From Microcaldota archaeon (GTDB lineage: Archaea > Micrarchaeota > Micrarchaeia > Micrarchaeales > Micrarchaeaceae): DNA of 13,489 nt. Each line of letters begins with the position of its first letter. Position 1 is the stretch's first letter. The position numbers and the translations under genes were made by a program. The stretch lies in assembly GCA_021791775.1 (NCBI GenBank), contig JAJYVY010000021.1, positions 1 to 13,489 of the forward strand, given 5' to 3'. The notes beneath the pieces were generated by a model. It had not been told where the DNA came from. It worked only from the letters and a program-made list of their open reading frames with translations, and made no database searches. This document shows positions 1-8,281 of the stretch, piece after piece.

Positions 1-1
1 C

Positions 2-190
2 AATCTTATAATGCTCTCTGAGAATCTCAAACAGCTCATGGATCCCAATTTGCTTAGATTGGCGGAGACATCCCTTAAACCAATAGTGATATTCATACCT
101 GTTCCAGGAAGCGGGGCGGCGCAGGAATCGGTGGAGACGCTGGCAAAAAGGGTGCTCGGGGTAGACATACAATCATTGAAAGGTGCATAG
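2..190 (+). CDS. atpF: A-type ATP synthase subunit F, C-terminal part (gene runs in from the left edge)
   Basis: The frame is open from the left edge to a TAG at 188-190 and gives about 62 residues. They contain the stretch PIVIFIPVPG followed by ESVETLAKRVLGVDI. This is how subunit F of A/V-type ATPases ends: a hydrophobic strand, a short loop, then a helix with a Val-Gly-Val/Ile-Asp motif. Subunit F belongs to the central rotor stalk, bound to subunit D in the A1 head. The next codon after the stop is the ATG of atpA, so the two are translationally coupled, and F directly upstream of A is a common archaeal order. The N-terminal ~40 residues lie outside the window. Identity rests on the C-terminal motif plus context. 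Confidence 0.85.
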   Translation, partial: NLIMLSENLKQLMDPNLLRLAETSLKPIVIFIPVPGSGAAQESVETLAKRVLGVDIQSLKGA

Positions 191-1945
191 ATGGCAGCAA
201 AAGGCAGAATATTCAGGGTCTCTGGGCCGGTTGTTATAGCGGCGGGTTTGACAGACTCCAAGATGTACAACGTCGTGAAGGTTGGAGATGAGAAGCTCAC
301 CGGAGAGATAATAAAGCTGGACTCTGGCAAGGCGACCATACAAGTGTACGAAGACACAACCGGATTGAGGCCTGGTGAGCCTGTAGAGGACAGTGGAGTG
401 CCGCTGTCTGTAGTGCTGGGCCCAGGCCTCATAGGCTCTATATTTGATGGAATACAGAGGCCGCTTGACAAGATAAAAGCAAAGAGTGGGGATTTCATAG
501 CAAGGGGCGTCAACGTAGACCCGCTTGACCTCAAGAGGAAGTGGGAGTTTGTCCCGACCAAAAAGGCAGGCGACAAGATTGCGGCGGGAGACATAATAGG
601 CGAGGTGAAGGAGACAAGCCTGATAGTGCACAAGGTGCTTGTGCCACACGGGATATCTGGCACAATAAAGCACATTGAAGAGGGGAAATATAACTTAACA
701 GAGAGCATTGCGGAAATCGGCGGCACCGCTGCTTCCAATTTTGGGTTAATGCAGAGGTGGCCTGTCAGGACGGCGAGACCGGTCATAGACAAGATGCCGC
801 CAGATGTTCCTCTGATAACCGGGCAGAGAGTTATTGACACCCTGTTCCCGGTGGCAATGGGAGGAACTGCTGCGATCCCGGGGCCTTTCGGAAGCGGGAA
901 AACGGTAGTGTCCCATCAGCTTGCTAAATGGGGCGACAGTGAGATTGTTGTTTACATCGGTTGCGGCGAGCGTGGGAATGAGATGAGCGAGATACTTACA
1001 ACTTTCCCTGAATTGACAGACCCGAGAAGTGGAAAACCGCTTATGGATCGTACAATACTCGTAGCAAATACCTCGAATATGCCTGTTGCTGCGAGGGAGG
1101 CCAGCGTATACACGGGCATAACGCTGGCAGAATACTATAGGGATATGGGATACAATGTGGCGCTGATGGCAGATAGCACATCAAGATGGGCGGAGGCGCT
1201 GAGAGAGATATCAGGAAGGCTGGAGGAGATGCCCGGCGAGGAAGGCTACCCGGCCTATCTTGGAAGGAAGATTGCTGAATTCTACGAGAGAGCGGGCAGG
1301 GTGCACGTGCTTAACGGCTCTGTAGGATCCGTAACTGCAATAGGCGCAGTCTCACCGCCCGGTGGCGACACTTCTGAACCAGTATCACAGAACACACTCA
1401 GGGTAACGAGAGTTTTCTGGGCGCTCGACGCCGCGCTTGCGAACAGGCGCCACTTCCCGTCAATAAACTGGCTCAACAGCTATTCACTGTACCTAGACGA
1501 ACTTGCAAACTGGTATGCAATCAACCTTGACAAGGAATGGAACGAGATGCGCTCAATAGCCATGGGCATATTGCAGAAAGAAGCGGAAATAAACGAGGTT
1601 GTGCAGTTGGTAGGATATGATGCACTTCCGGAGAAGGAGAAGGAGGTGCTCGACATAGCAAAGCTGATAAGAGAGGACTACCTGCAGCAGAGCGCTTTCG
1701 ATGAAGTTGATACTTACACATCTATGAAAAAACAGCGCCTTATGCTCAAATCCATACTCGCAATCGATTCCGCGGAAAGGGCCCTCATCGACAAGGGCGC
1801 CAGCATGGATCACCTGCAGAAGACGGACGCAAAGCAGAAGATGGCGAGGATGAAGTTCGCGCCAGAAGACCATATAGAGAAATATTATGAAGGGCTGATG
1901 GAGTCTGTCGAAACGCTGAGCAAGATGGGAATCGGAAAGAGTTGA
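191..1945 (+). CDS. atpA: A-type ATP synthase catalytic subunit A
   Basis: Catalytic nucleotide-binding subunit of the A1 head; it makes or hydrolyses ATP as the central stalk turns. At 584 aa it has normal family length. The N-terminal beta-barrel starts with [11 protein letters not shown]. The extra domain typical of A subunits (non-homologous region, roughly residues 110-190) is present. The P-loop GPFGSGKT is residues 231-238, the catalytic glutamate lies in CGER (E260), and the Walker B strand with the following DSTSRW is residues 323-333. The P-loop is uninterrupted: there is no intein, although archaeal A subunits sometimes carry one there. The ATG directly follows the atpF stop with no gap, and the stop is 4 nt before atpB. 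All catalytic residues I can check are intact, so it should be active. Confidence 0.98.
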   Translation: MAAKGRIFRVSGPVVIAAGLTDSKMYNVVKVGDEKLTGEIIKLDSGKATIQVYEDTTGLRPGEPVEDSGVPLSVVLGPGLIGSIFDGIQRPLDKIKAKSGDFIARGVNVDPLDLKRKWEFVPTKKAGDKIAAGDIIGEVKETSLIVHKVLVPHGISGTIKHIEEGKYNLTESIAEIGGTAASNFGLMQRWPVRTARPVIDKMPPDVPLITGQRVIDTLFPVAMGGTAAIPGPFGSGKTVVSHQLAKWGDSEIVVYIGCGERGNEMSEILTTFPELTDPRSGKPLMDRTILVANTSNMPVAAREASVYTGITLAEYYRDMGYNVALMADSTSRWAEALREISGRLEEMPGEEGYPAYLGRKIAEFYERAGRVHVLNGSVGSVTAIGAVSPPGGDTSEPVSQNTLRVTRVFWALDAALANRRHFPSINWLNSYSLYLDELANWYAINLDKEWNEMRSIAMGILQKEAEINEVVQLVGYDALPEKEKEVLDIAKLIREDYLQQSAFDEVDTYTSMKKQRLMLKSILAIDSAERALIDKGASMDHLQKTDAKQKMARMKFAPEDHIEKYYEGLMESVETLSKMGIGKS

Positions 1946-1949
1946 TGCT

Positions 1950-3329
1950 ATGAGCGACATATATTACACGACAGTAAAACAGATAACAAACGTGCTGCTG
2001 TTCGTGGAGGGAGTGAACAATGCGGCCTATAATGAGATTGTCGAAATCGTGCTGGATGATGGGAAAACAGTCACGGGGCAGGTGCTCGACAGTAGGGATG
2101 GCATGGCGATTGTGCAGTCTTTCGGTGAAACACGCGGCATGAATCTTGAGAAAACGAAGGTTAGGTTCCTCGGTACAACTGCAAAATTGCCTGTCAGCAC
2201 GGACATGCTGGGCAGGATATTTGATGGCGTAGGCAAGCCTAGGGACGGAGGGCCGCCCATATACAGTGATGAGCAAATAGACATAACAGGGGAGGCGATA
2301 AACCCCTCTGCCAGGGAGGAGCCTTCGGAGTTTATACAGACAGGGATATCAACAATAGACTGCATGAACACCCTTGTCAGGGGCCAGAAGCTCCCCATAT
2401 TCTCCGGCTCGGGATTGCCTCACAACAGAATTGCAGCGCAGCTCGCCAGACAGGCAAAGATACTTGGCGAAGGAGAGGAATTCTCTGTTGTACTAGGGGG
2501 CATAGGAATAAACAGCGAGGAGGCAAACTTTTTCAAGAGGGAGCTGGAGGAGACAGGGGCGCTTTCAAGGTCGGTGGTATTCCTGAACCTGTCTTCAGAA
2601 CCATCCATGGAAAGGATAATATTGCCAAGGCTTGCGCTGACGACCGCCGAGTATCTCGCATATAAGGAGAACATGCACGTCCTTGTCATACTCAGCGATA
2701 TGACAAACTACTGCGAAAGCCTACGTGAGGTATCGGCTGCAAGAGAAGAAGTGCCAGGTAGGAGGGGCTACCCAGGTTACATGTACACAGACCTGTCCAC
2801 CATTTACGAGAGGGCGGGAAAGATCCGTGGAAGGAAGGGGTCGATAACTCAAATCCCCATACTTACAATGCCAGGCGACGACATAACCCACCCCATCCCC
2901 GACTTGACAGGCTACATAACCGAGGGTCAGATTGTCCTGAGCAGGGACCTGCACAGAAAGGGGATATATCCGAATGTGGATGTCCTGCTATCCCTGTCGA
3001 GGCTGATGAACCAGGGGATAGGGAAGAACCGGACGAGGGAGGACCACAGGAACGTGTCGGACCAGTTGTACTCCGCTTATGCTTCGGGGAAGGATCTTAG
3101 GAGCCTTACAGAAATAGTCGGGGAGGAAGCGCTGAGCGAGACAGACAAAAAATACCTGAAATTCGCAGACCTTTTCGAAGAGCAGTTCATAAACCAGGGG
3201 TACAATGAAGATAGGAGCATAGACAAAAGCCTTGATCTCGGATGGGATCTGTTCAGCAACCTTGACAAGAGCGAGATAAAGAGGATCAAAGACGAGTTTG
3301 TAGAGAAATATGGGAAGTGGAAGGATTGA
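1950..3329 (+). CDS. atpB: A-type ATP synthase regulatory subunit B
   Basis: Non-catalytic partner of subunit A; three A and three B subunits alternate in the A1 head. At 459 aa the length is normal. The P-loop position holds FSGSGLPHN (residues 151-159), the degenerate form that marks B subunits, in place of the G-x4-GKT of subunit A. Further family motifs are the ERAG segment and [19 protein letters not shown] near the C-terminal domain. The residue before SLSR is usually proline (PSLSR); here it is leucine, a small difference. The start lies 4 nt after the atpA stop and the stop is immediately followed by the atpD ATG. Confidence 0.98.
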   Translation: MSDIYYTTVKQITNVLLFVEGVNNAAYNEIVEIVLDDGKTVTGQVLDSRDGMAIVQSFGETRGMNLEKTKVRFLGTTAKLPVSTDMLGRIFDGVGKPRDGGPPIYSDEQIDITGEAINPSAREEPSEFIQTGISTIDCMNTLVRGQKLPIFSGSGLPHNRIAAQLARQAKILGEGEEFSVVLGGIGINSEEANFFKRELEETGALSRSVVFLNLSSEPSMERIILPRLALTTAEYLAYKENMHVLVILSDMTNYCESLREVSAAREEVPGRRGYPGYMYTDLSTIYERAGKIRGRKGSITQIPILTMPGDDITHPIPDLTGYITEGQIVLSRDLHRKGIYPNVDVLLSLSRLMNQGIGKNRTREDHRNVSDQLYSAYASGKDLRSLTEIVGEEALSETDKKYLKFADLFEEQFINQGYNEDRSIDKSLDLGWDLFSNLDKSEIKRIKDEFVEKYGKWKD

Positions 3330-3950
3330 ATGGTGCAGCAAAACATAAAGACAACGAGAATCGAGCTGATAAAGACCAAAAAGAGAGTGAGCGTTGCGGC
3401 CAAAGGGCTTTCCCTCCTCAAGCTCAAAAGGGCGAGCCTGGTCCTGGCGTTCTTCAATCTAGCACGGCAGATACAGCTGCTTAGGGCCAACCTGGGTGCT
3501 AGCGTCCAGACAGCAATGGACAGCACTAAAATAGCCGACATATACGCAGGAAGGATAAACCTTGAGAGGATTGCGGTGGAGCAGAACGGCTTGCTCGTTG
3601 CCATAGAGGCAAAAAATGTGATGGGAGTGCGGATACCGGATCTAAGCGTCGAGGCAAAGGAGGCGCACAGCACAGGCTATGAGTTGATATCCGTGCCTAC
3701 GGCAGTTGAGGACGCAAAGAAGAGCTATACCTCGCTGTTCAATGTTCTCATAGAGATAGCAGAGAAGGAAAATTCGCTAAGGAAGCTGCTTTACGAGATA
3801 GAGAAGCTGAACAGGAGGTCGAACGCCATAGAGAACATGGTGATACCTGCGATGAATGAGAAGATTGCATACATAAGGCAGAGGCTGGAGGACATGGAGC
3901 GCGACCAGATAGTCTCGCTAAAGTTCATAAAGAGGAAGATAAATGCATAG
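3330..3950 (+). CDS. atpD: A-type ATP synthase central-stalk subunit D
   Basis: Rotor shaft subunit, the counterpart of gamma in F-type enzymes. At 206 aa it has the usual length. The N-terminal part (TRIELIKTKKRVSVAAKG, then LLKLKR) and the C-terminal part (LNRRSNAIENMVIPAM, then RQRLEDMERD) are the two long antiparallel coiled-coil helices typical of the family. The start ATG follows the atpB stop without a gap. The last 8 bases overlap the ATG of a small membrane ORF (3943-4056), so translation of that ORF would be coupled to atpD. Confidence 0.96.
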   Translation: MVQQNIKTTRIELIKTKKRVSVAAKGLSLLKLKRASLVLAFFNLARQIQLLRANLGASVQTAMDSTKIADIYAGRINLERIAVEQNGLLVAIEAKNVMGVRIPDLSVEAKEAHSTGYELISVPTAVEDAKKSYTSLFNVLIEIAEKENSLRKLLYEIEKLNRRSNAIENMVIPAMNEKIAYIRQRLEDMERDQIVSLKFIKRKINA

Positions 3951-4056
3951 CGACGAGGCGCTGAAAAGGTTCATGCGCATAAGAAGGGCATTTGCCCTGA
4001 TCAACCTGGCGATAGGGCTGGCTGCCATAGCCATTGCAATCGTGGTATTTTTATGA
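3943..4056 (+). CDS. 37-residue single-helix membrane micro-protein inside the ATP synthase operon
   Basis: Unnamed small ORF, easily missed by gene finders. It begins MHSDEALKRFMRIRR, a short charged segment with net positive charge. About 20 hydrophobic residues follow (roughly 16-37, rich in Ala, Ile, Leu and Val), and it ends right after the helix. By the positive-inside rule the N-terminus should face the cytoplasm. The ORF fills the otherwise empty 102 bp between atpD and atpH exactly: its ATG overlaps atpD by 8 nt and its TGA overlaps the atpH ATG by 4 nt (ATGA). That double overlap is the main reason to believe it is translated. Methanosarcina has a small extra gene (ahaG) at a similar place after the D subunit; any relation is positional and I see no sequence proof. 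It could be a small membrane component or assembly factor of the enzyme. Confidence 0.7.
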   Translation: MHSDEALKRFMRIRRAFALINLAIGLAAIAIAIVVFL

Positions 4057-4391
4057 AAACGATAATAGAAATGGAAAGCGCGGATACGCTCTCCAAGATA
4101 AAGGCGGCAGAGGAGAGCTCCAAGAAGCGCATTGATGAAGCCGAAAACGAGGCGAAACGGTTGATAACCGAGGCCGAAGACAAGGCTAAAAAGATGATCG
4201 AGGATGCGGAAAAGAGCTCTGAAGAGGCATATTCGAAGAGAATAAGAGATGCGGAGAAGGAGGCACGGGGCAAGGCATCAGAAATTGAGAAGAAATGGGA
4301 GGACAAGATCAAGAAAGTCAAGAAGACCAACGTGGACGATACATACGGGATATTTACGAAATTGATAGAAAAGGCGTACAAGGTGCGATGA
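4053..4391 (+). CDS. atpH: A-type ATP synthase peripheral-stalk subunit H
   Basis: A 112-aa protein that is almost all charged, Ala/Glu/Lys-rich helix from about residue 8 to 90, with repeated (E/K)A-x-(N/E)EAK motifs. This is the right-handed coiled-coil pattern of subunit H, which pairs with subunit E in the outer stalks that hold A1 against the membrane part. The length matches the family (about 100-110). A short non-coil end (DDTYGIFTKLIEKAYKVR) follows. The ATG at 4053 overlaps the stop of the micro-ORF by ATGA; an inner Met at residue 7 is a possible but less likely start. The stop is directly followed by atpI. In many archaea H is the first gene of the operon; here it comes after D. 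Confidence 0.88.
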   Translation: MKTIIEMESADTLSKIKAAEESSKKRIDEAENEAKRLITEAEDKAKKMIEDAEKSSEEAYSKRIRDAEKEARGKASEIEKKWEDKIKKVKKTNVDDTYGIFTKLIEKAYKVR

Positions 4392-6308
4392 ATGCTGAAA
4401 CCTTCCAAAATGAACAAGGTAAGGCTCATAATATCAAAGCACTATTATGACGATTCCATATCGGCATTGCAGGACATAGGAGCGATGCAGATAGATACTT
4501 TGAGTGACGACGCTGCAATGCTGGGAGCTGTTGGCGGCATGGGCGGCATGCAGAAAGAGATATCCGACCTTGCCCAGAGGTTCCGAGGCCTCGAAAGCAT
4601 GCTCTACAAGAAGCAAGCTGACAAGAGGACAACGTTCATGAGCATTGAGCAGTTGCTTGCAGATGCAAAAGCGATAAAGATAGACGATAGGGTAAGCGGC
4701 ATAAAGAAGGAGCTGGACGGCATAGCGGCGGAGGAGAAGGAGGACATGAATAAGCTGTCTCTTCTGGAGAGGATGAAGGATTTCAATAGGGACATGTCTA
4801 TACTCAATTCTAACAATATACGCTCTTTCATGATATACGGAAAGGACGCCGTAAGATGCATCGCTGCGCTTAGGAATGGGTTGCAGGACATCGCAATAAT
4901 CGCACTGAAAAACGCCTTTGTGGTCGGCATAACAAAAGATGGCGAAAAGGATTTCAGCAACATTGCAGGGGGGTATAAGATCTGGATGGAGTCAATACCG
5001 GAAATGGAAGGCGTGCCAAGCAAGCTCATCGAAGATATAAAAAAACGCGGATTGCGCCTTGCAGAAAGGAAAGTATACCTGCAGAACGAGCTGAATGCGA
5101 TATCGGACAGATGGTATCCGGAGGTAGGCGCGGTAAGGGAGCAGCTAGACATCGAGATGGAGAAGATCGAAGTAGCAAATAAGATAGGGAGAAGCGAGTC
5201 AGTAGCGATCATAGAGGGATGGATTCCATCGAATTCGCTTGGCAAGGTCGAAGAATCAATTAAGAACATGTCTAGCGATCATTTCGTGCTAGAAACGATA
5301 AAAGCAGATGAGCAGCCACCAACGCAATTTGATAACCCGGTCTGGGCTAGGCTCTTCGAATTCTTCATAAGGTTCTATTCCCTGCCGAAAAGCGATGAGA
5401 TTGACCCTACTGTAATATTCGCGCTTGTCTTCCCAATATTCTTCGGGTTCATGGTCGGGGACTTTGGCTATGGACTTATAATGCTGTTGGGTTCCCTATG
5501 GCTCATACACAGGTTAAATCATCCTGTAAAGAAGAGCAAGCTGCCCAGGCCTCTGACTAAGTTCGTAACCATGATAGTGGGGCAGAATGGATTGATGACG
5601 ATAGCTAGGGCGATAATACCCGGTGCGATAATTGCAATGGTGCTAGGGGTCCTTTTTAACGAGTACATGGGTTTCCAATTGCCATATACGGCATTGTTCA
5701 ATGTTGAGGTGGGCCTTCCAACCCTGTTGGTGGCTGTCGGATGGATAGGCGTGGCGATGGTAGAATTTGGCTTCGCCCTGGGCTTCATAAACAATATGGC
5801 GCACGGCAATAAGAAGCACGCGGCTGCGAAGATCGGATGGATGCTGGCTGCCATAGGCATAGTCATATTCGGGCTCAACGTCCTGCACAAGGCGTCGCTT
5901 TCTACTCCTCTATCATATGCGTCATTCGGCCTTATAATCGCGGGAGTTGGAACCGTCCTCTACGGCGAGGGAGTACAATCGATGATGGAACTCCCATCGA
6001 TAGTCAGCCACATACTCTCATATGTAAGGCTTGTGGGGATATTGCTTACATCAGTGATACTGGCTGGCATAATAGACCTCATATTCCTCCATGGGGTGGA
6101 TCACTCGCTCCTTCTCGGAATAGTCGGGGTCCTGATACTCATTGTGGGGCAGATATTCAACCTCATTATAGCTCTATTCGAGGCTGGCATACAAGGCGCT
6201 AGGCTTATTTATGTAGAATTCTTCTCGAAGTTCTACACTGGAAATGGCATACCTTTCAGGCCGTTCAAGAGCAGAAGGCAGAGGACGCTGAGCCGTTTCG
6301 ATCTTTAA
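4392..6308 (+). CDS. atpI: A-type ATP synthase membrane subunit I (subunit a)
   Basis: Stator membrane subunit that forms the ion path against the c ring. At 638 aa the length is typical. The first ~330 residues are the soluble helical domain that binds the outer stalks. The C-terminal half holds 7-8 membrane helices starting around residue 342. Family signatures: PIFFGFMVGDFGYG (348-361), LSYVRLVGI with the essential arginine at R546, and FEAGIQGARLIYVEFFSKFY near the end. The protein ends in a basic tail after FRPFK. The start has no gap to atpH. No c-subunit (K) gene follows, and 75 bp after the stop a convergent decayed surface-protein gene begins. This is the last gene of the operon seen here. 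Confidence 0.96.
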   Translation: MLKPSKMNKVRLIISKHYYDDSISALQDIGAMQIDTLSDDAAMLGAVGGMGGMQKEISDLAQRFRGLESMLYKKQADKRTTFMSIEQLLADAKAIKIDDRVSGIKKELDGIAAEEKEDMNKLSLLERMKDFNRDMSILNSNNIRSFMIYGKDAVRCIAALRNGLQDIAIIALKNAFVVGITKDGEKDFSNIAGGYKIWMESIPEMEGVPSKLIEDIKKRGLRLAERKVYLQNELNAISDRWYPEVGAVREQLDIEMEKIEVANKIGRSESVAIIEGWIPSNSLGKVEESIKNMSSDHFVLETIKADEQPPTQFDNPVWARLFEFFIRFYSLPKSDEIDPTVIFALVFPIFFGFMVGDFGYGLIMLLGSLWLIHRLNHPVKKSKLPRPLTKFVTMIVGQNGLMTIARAIIPGAIIAMVLGVLFNEYMGFQLPYTALFNVEVGLPTLLVAVGWIGVAMVEFGFALGFINNMAHGNKKHAAAKIGWMLAAIGIVIFGLNVLHKASLSTPLSYASFGLIIAGVGTVLYGEGVQSMMELPSIVSHILSYVRLVGILLTSVILAGIIDLIFLHGVDHSLLLGIVGVLILIVGQIFNLIIALFEAGIQGARLIYVEFFSKFYTGNGIPFRPFKSRRQRTLSRFDL

Positions 6309-6383
6309 TGGCATCCTCTTTAGACTGGAGCCGTGAAGAGGAAGGAATTATTGGAACAGATAACTGCCTGCCACCAAAATGAA

Positions 6384-6775
6384 CTATTGGGCTTCGCCGA
6401 AGGACACGCTCGCCCCGTTGTCGTATTCGGCATAGGTTGAGCTTAACTGCGGGCCTCCCCAGCATAGTTTGCATCGTACTGCGTAGATGTAGCCTAGAAT
6501 GTCATGTACACTATTGTGCTAGAATTCGCGTTTATCCCGTTTGGGAGGTAAACCCAGAAGTTCGCGCTGCTTGATGAGATGGTGCAGCCACCCACTCCTG
6601 TGTAGAACCTTATGTTACCAAGATTGCTGGCCTCGTATGAAGAATATGATGATGGATTGAATGTTATAAGTTGTTGGAATGGTGCAGGAGTAGCAGATGA
6701 TTGCGAGTTTGAAAGCGTTATTGGCACGTAAGAAATAGAGGTGGTGGTCGAGGTGGAGGTTGTTGTGGTGGTTGG
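6384..6775 (-). pseudogene. Decayed Thr-rich linker plus DUF2341-like surface domain, continuing the frame of the gene at 6776-7276
   Basis: Immediately after the TAG of the pilin-like gene (6776-6778) the same frame runs on as PTTTTSTSTTTSISYVPITL, a Thr/Ser linker. A beta-rich domain follows with QQLITFNPSSY, SNLGNIRFY and ANFWVYLPNGI before IVYMTF. This resembles the DUF2341-type modules of archaeal surface proteins (an ..IRF.. strand, then a WV-x-LP-x-G-I-x-A strand). A second in-frame TAG is at 6494-6496. The frame then continues YDANYAGEA and shifts by one base in a C-run around 6450-6454: GEA in the old frame is followed in the next frame by QLSSTYAEYDNG, with a proline codon apparently short by one base. 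That frame ends at 6384. Two nonsense codons plus a frameshift fit a dying gene; a sequencing error could explain the C-run lesion but hardly all three. The 6309-6383 stretch holds nothing I recognise. Confidence 0.7.
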
Positions 6776-7276
6776 CTATGACATGACCTTAAGCACAGCA
6801 GTGGCTATCGCAGTGTGAGAGACAGACGTGGATTGCGAAGTATAGTTGACGGATATGTATCCGGTATACACCGTCCCTATGCTTCCTGTGAATTTCGTTG
6901 TTCCTGAATAGCAATATAGGTTAAATGCTGCGCTGCTGCCTACGCCTATATTGGTCGTGGTGGAGATCGCGCCATAGTATGAAGACTTGTTGGAGTTGCA
7001 GTTTACGCTGGTTATCATTATCGGCGAGCTTGTATACTGCGCTATTGTTATCGTGAGAAGTCCGTTTGATGACAGCAGCCAGCTCTGGCATTGCAATCCG
7101 TTAGGAAGCTGGCATACTGTAGCGGCAAAGCTGCTTGGATTGAGAATGCCAAGGCCAAAAATAACTGCTAGGACAAGCACTACCACCAACAGCATCCATC
7201 CGTATGTGGCGAGAAACTCTAATGCCGATTGCCCCCTTTTCCCGTTTCCATGTTCATTTGCCATTTTTACACTCAT
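6776..7276 (-). CDS. Class III signal-peptide (pilin-like) surface protein, probably the truncated N-terminal part of a longer protein
   Basis: The 166-aa product starts with a charged stretch, then KRGQSALEFLATYGW and a hydrophobic helix (about residues 23-43). This is the class III (type IV pilin-like) signal of archaeal surface proteins; cleavage by a prepilin-type peptidase is expected near G15/Q16, leaving the helix as anchor. The exported part (45-166) is Ser/Thr/Gly/Asn-rich and beta-prone, with four cysteines (C55, C63, C93, C122) that could form two disulfides. The ATG at 7276-7274 shares a base with the MoxR stop (TGATG), so the two are translationally coupled; an alternative ATG at Met5 is possible. 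The TAG at its end is followed in frame by a Thr-linker and another domain, so the present product is probably shorter than the ancestor. It may still be exported as a short pilin-like protein. Confidence 0.75.
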   Translation of the reverse strand: MSVKMANEHGNGKRGQSALEFLATYGWMLLVVVLVLAVIFGLGILNPSSFAATVCQLPNGLQCQSWLLSSNGLLTITIAQYTSSPIMITSVNCNSNKSSYYGAISTTTNIGVGSSAAFNLYCYSGTTKFTGSIGTVYTGYISVNYTSQSTSVSHTAIATAVLKVMS

Positions 7277-8190
7277 CAGCCGCTTGGCAGTGTCGCCACT
7301 ATGCCGTTTATTATGCCGCCTACGCCTATGCCTCCTGTCGCCCTGGCCACCACTCTATGGCTCAGCACAGCCTTGGCCAGGTATTTCACGTCGTCTATAG
7401 TTATGCTCTTTCTTCCCTCTATCAATGCTTTTGCCTTGCTGCACTTCATAAAACTTATTTCAGCCCTAGGGCTAGCGCCCATCACAACGTGGATATCCTT
7501 CCTGGTCGCCTCGACAAGCTTTGTTATGTAGTTCTCTACCTCGTCAGGCATCTCTATGCTGTTCACAAGCGACTGCATTTCCAAGATGTCCTCCTTCCCT
7601 ATAACCTTGTTGACAATTATCTGCTCCTCCTTCTCCTTTATCCTCAGCATCTCCTCTTCCTCTTCCATGGATGGATATGTGACCTCCACCCTCATCAGGA
7701 ACCTATCGGTAAGGACCTTAGGCAGCTGCGTGGTTCCCTCTATGTTGAGGGGGTTCTGGGTTGCAAGCGCAATGAAGGGCTTTGTCAATGGAAGAGTGGA
7801 GTTGCCAATGGTCACTTGGCGCTCCTCAAGGGCTTCTAGAAGCGCTGTAGTAGTTTTGGGGGGCATCCTGTTGAGCTCGTCTATCAGCAGCATGTTGTTG
7901 AATATTGGCCCTTTCTTTAGCACAACGTTGTGCGATTCGTCCAGATAGGCATACCCGATTATGTCGGATATCTCTATATCGGGCATTCCCTGCACTCTTC
8001 CGAAAGACGCATCTATGGTCTCGGCCATAGTCTTTGTCATAGTTGTCTTTGCTATGCCTGGGACGCCTTCCAGGAGTATGTGTCCGTTCGCTGTCAGCGC
8101 TACAAAGATCAGCTTTATGGTTTCTTCATTGCCGGCTATGTGTTTTTTGACTTCCTGAAAAACCTTCTCGTACGCCTCCTTCGGGTCCAT
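7276..8190 (-). CDS. MoxR-family AAA+ ATPase
   Basis: MoxR-type AAA+ chaperone ATPase, a family that remodels or activates partner proteins, often von Willebrand A proteins. The ATG at 8190 gives 304 aa; a TTG two codons upstream is also possible. Numbered from that TTG: Walker A GVPGIAKT is 44-51 (the MoxR form with Ala-Lys-Thr), Walker B LLIDELNR 103-110, sensor 1 ATQNP 145-149. A conserved LTDRF follows, then the lid domain with GASPRAE near the C-terminus. The motifs are intact. MoxR genes are usually beside DUF58 and VWA genes; here none is visible. Instead the stop overlaps the start of a class III surface protein, suggesting a role in its export, assembly or folding (inference). It is divergent from rpo4 across 91 bp. 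Confidence 0.93.
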   Translation of the reverse strand: MDPKEAYEKVFQEVKKHIAGNEETIKLIFVALTANGHILLEGVPGIAKTTMTKTMAETIDASFGRVQGMPDIEISDIIGYAYLDESHNVVLKKGPIFNNMLLIDELNRMPPKTTTALLEALEERQVTIGNSTLPLTKPFIALATQNPLNIEGTTQLPKVLTDRFLMRVEVTYPSMEEEEEMLRIKEKEEQIIVNKVIGKEDILEMQSLVNSIEMPDEVENYITKLVEATRKDIHVVMGASPRAEISFMKCSKAKALIEGRKSITIDDVKYLAKAVLSHRVVARATGGIGVGGIINGIVATLPSG

Positions 8191-8200
8191 GTTCAAAACC

Positions 8201-8208
8201 TTTTTATA
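8201..8208 (-). promoter_or_regulatory. TATA-like element upstream of the MoxR gene
   Basis: On the minus strand the sequence reads GGGTATAAAAAGG. It is a good archaeal TATA shape but lies only about 14 bp from the ATG at 8190. A start site 25 bp downstream would fall inside the coding region, so either a weaker box further up (around 8219-8226, TAATACT) is used or the spacing is unusual. Confidence 0.35.
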
Positions 8209-8228
8209 CCCATTTGGCAGTATTATCT

Positions 8229-8242
8229 ACTACTTTAGTAGT
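8229..8242. repeat. Short inverted repeat between the divergent MoxR and rpo4 promoters
   Basis: ACTACT, two bases TT, then AGTAGT: perfect 6-bp arms. It ends about 9 bp before the rpo4 TATA box and lies between the two divergent genes. That is where a dimeric regulator would bind, but the element is short and could be chance. Confidence 0.3.
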
Positions 8243-8250
8243 CAGGATAA

Positions 8251-8259
8251 GTTTAAATA
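8251..8259 (+). promoter_or_regulatory. TATA box of rpo4, leaderless promoter
   Basis: GTTTAAATA, preceded by the purine/A-rich GGATAA as a possible BRE. Its centre (about 8255) is 27 bp from the rpo4 ATG at 8282, the spacing at which archaeal transcription starts on or next to the start codon. This supports 8282 rather than the longer upstream ATG at 8189 as the true start. Confidence 0.7.
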
Positions 8260-8281
8260 CTTAGGGAAAAGCGTGGTGTGG

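Noticed and set aside
191..1945. Intein in atpA at the P-loop
   Set aside because: Residues 231-238 are continuous and the protein has normal length.
6265..6474. 69-codon minus-strand ORF across the atpI 3' end
   Set aside because: It is out of frame with both recognisable pieces of the decayed surface gene and overlaps atpI; the protein has no family character.
6494..6778. Amber (TAG) recoding, for example pyrrolysine, to explain the two in-frame TAGs
   Set aside because: TAG is used as the ordinary stop of several intact genes here (atpF, atpD, rpo4, tbp, the DMT gene), and the same locus also has a frameshift, so decay is simpler.
8189..8281. Longer N-terminus for Rpo4 starting at ATG 8189
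   Set aside because: It would place the TATA box in coding sequence and add 31 residues unlike the family; the ATG at 8282 fits promoter spacing and family length.
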